From assembly GCA_946615525.1 (NCBI GenBank), contig CAMOHW010000054.1, positions 1 to 6,086 on the forward strand: 6,086 bases of DNA, given 5' to 3'. The notes under the pieces are model-generated. The model saw nothing but the letters and a program-made list of their open reading frames with translations. It searched no databases and was not told the DNA's origin. Numbering within the stretch: the stretch's first letter is position 1; each line of letters opens with the position of its first letter. Below, piece by piece: positions 5,634-6,086 of this stretch. Position numbers and translations under genes: made by a program. Source of the stretch: an uncultured Clostridia bacterium (lineage in GTDB: Bacteria > Bacillota > Clostridia > Oscillospirales > CAG-272).

Positions 5634-6086
5634 ATGCCGAAAATGAATTCGCAAATGCCGAAAAAAGAACCGCAGGAATCCAAATTTTCCGAAAAATTGC
5701 GTTCTCTGCATGTCAATCGTGCAGTTTTTCTCACCGTCATCATCATTCTGGTCACGCTGTCGGTCATTCTGATGATCACCGCCATTACCAACCGCGCGCG
5801 CAAGCAGCAAACGCAGGATGTTTTGAAACCGGTGGACAATACGCAAACCGACAACGGTCAAAGCACCCCCAAGGACAACACGCCCACCGATACCCAGAAG
5901 CCGCCCGAAAACGAACCCAAGACCGATCCACCCAAGCCCACGGTCCCCACGCTCTCCCTGCCGGTTGACAACAGCACCCTCTTGCAGACGCACAGCGTAG
6001 AGATCCAGGTCTTCTCGCGCACCATGCAGGATTTTCGCGTGCATACCGGAATTGACCTGGCAACCGAGGCGGACGCCCCGGTGCTT
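5634..6086 (+). CDS. Membrane-anchored M23/LytM protein, SpoIIQ-like, N-terminal part
   Basis: The first 151 codons are present and the frame is open to the right edge. Order of parts: charged cytoplasmic head (1-29), one membrane helix at about 30-51 (VFLTVIIILVTLSVILMITA), a Pro/Thr/Asp/Lys-rich linker (about 57-106), then the start of a LytM (peptidase M23) domain. FSRTMQDFRVHTGIDLAT (127-144) is the diagnostic stretch; His137 and Asp141 form the HxxxD part of the zinc site. This layout and the TM-D-R-H-GID pattern match clostridial SpoIIQ, the forespore membrane protein that pairs with SpoIIIAH across the intermembrane space during engulfment. The second zinc-binding motif (HxH) would be beyond the window, so catalytic competence is open. 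Another membrane-anchored M23 endopeptidase is the alternative. It is transcribed away from the transporter operon. Confidence 0.85.
   Translation, partial: MPKMNSQMPKKEPQESKFSEKLRSLHVNRAVFLTVIIILVTLSVILMITAITNRARKQQTQDVLKPVDNTQTDNGQSTPKDNTPTDTQKPPENEPKTDPPKPTVPTLSLPVDNSTLLQTHSVEIQVFSRTMQDFRVHTGIDLATEADAPVL

Noticed and set aside
5453..6063. Minus-strand reading frames opposite the SpoIIQ-like gene
   Set aside because: The plus strand has a ribosome binding site, a membrane helix and an M23 motif. The minus-strand frames have no recognisable domain, and one of them ends only within the operon promoter.
1..6086. tRNA, rRNA, CRISPR array, insertion sequence or attachment site
   Set aside because: No cloverleaf-like segments, regularly spaced repeats, transposase motifs or terminal inverted repeats were seen; almost the whole window is explained by the six genes and their control region.

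Overview
The window looks like chromosomal DNA of an endospore-forming Firmicute of the Clostridia, moderately GC-rich by eye. The evidence is strong AAAGGAGG-type ribosome binding sites, a GldA/F/G-type ABC transporter operon of the kind found in gut Clostridia, and a divergent membrane-anchored M23/LytM protein that resembles sporulation protein SpoIIQ. The taxonomic call is an inference; there is no rRNA or other marker gene here.

Minus strand, 5335 down to 1: one compact operon of five genes, read right to left, with gaps of only 17, 19, 28 and 24 nt. The order is an ABC ATPase (GldA/CcmA type, 359 aa), a six-helix permease (GldF type, 257 aa), a first GldG-like protein (517 aa), a second and divergent GldG-like protein (562 aa), and the first 50 codons of a fifth gene with an N-terminal membrane segment that leaves the window. 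ATPase and permease should form the core transporter. The two GldG-like proteins each have one membrane helix at either end and a large domain between them that should lie outside the membrane. The substrate is unknown. In Bacteroidetes the related Gld proteins serve gliding motility, but nothing here suggests gliding.

Intergenic region 5336-5633 (about 300 nt): a divergent control region. On the minus strand there is an extended -10 promoter (TGaTATAAT) whose spacer holds a 6-2-6 palindrome, followed by a leader of roughly 115 nt with a 7-bp inverted repeat. On the plus strand there is a possible sigma-F-like promoter overlapping a possible sigma-A promoter, with a 6-bp GC inverted repeat around it.

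Plus strand, 5634 to the right edge: the first 151 codons of the SpoIIQ-like M23 protein (short cytoplasmic N-terminus, one helix, Pro/Thr/Asp-rich linker, start of the LytM domain with an intact HxxxD zinc motif). It runs off the window.

The most interesting points are the tandem, complementarily diverged GldG paralogues behind one ATPase/permease pair, three cysteines kept at matching positions in both, and the divergent neighbourhood with a likely sporulation gene. The long plus-strand reading frames opposite the operon are shadows.
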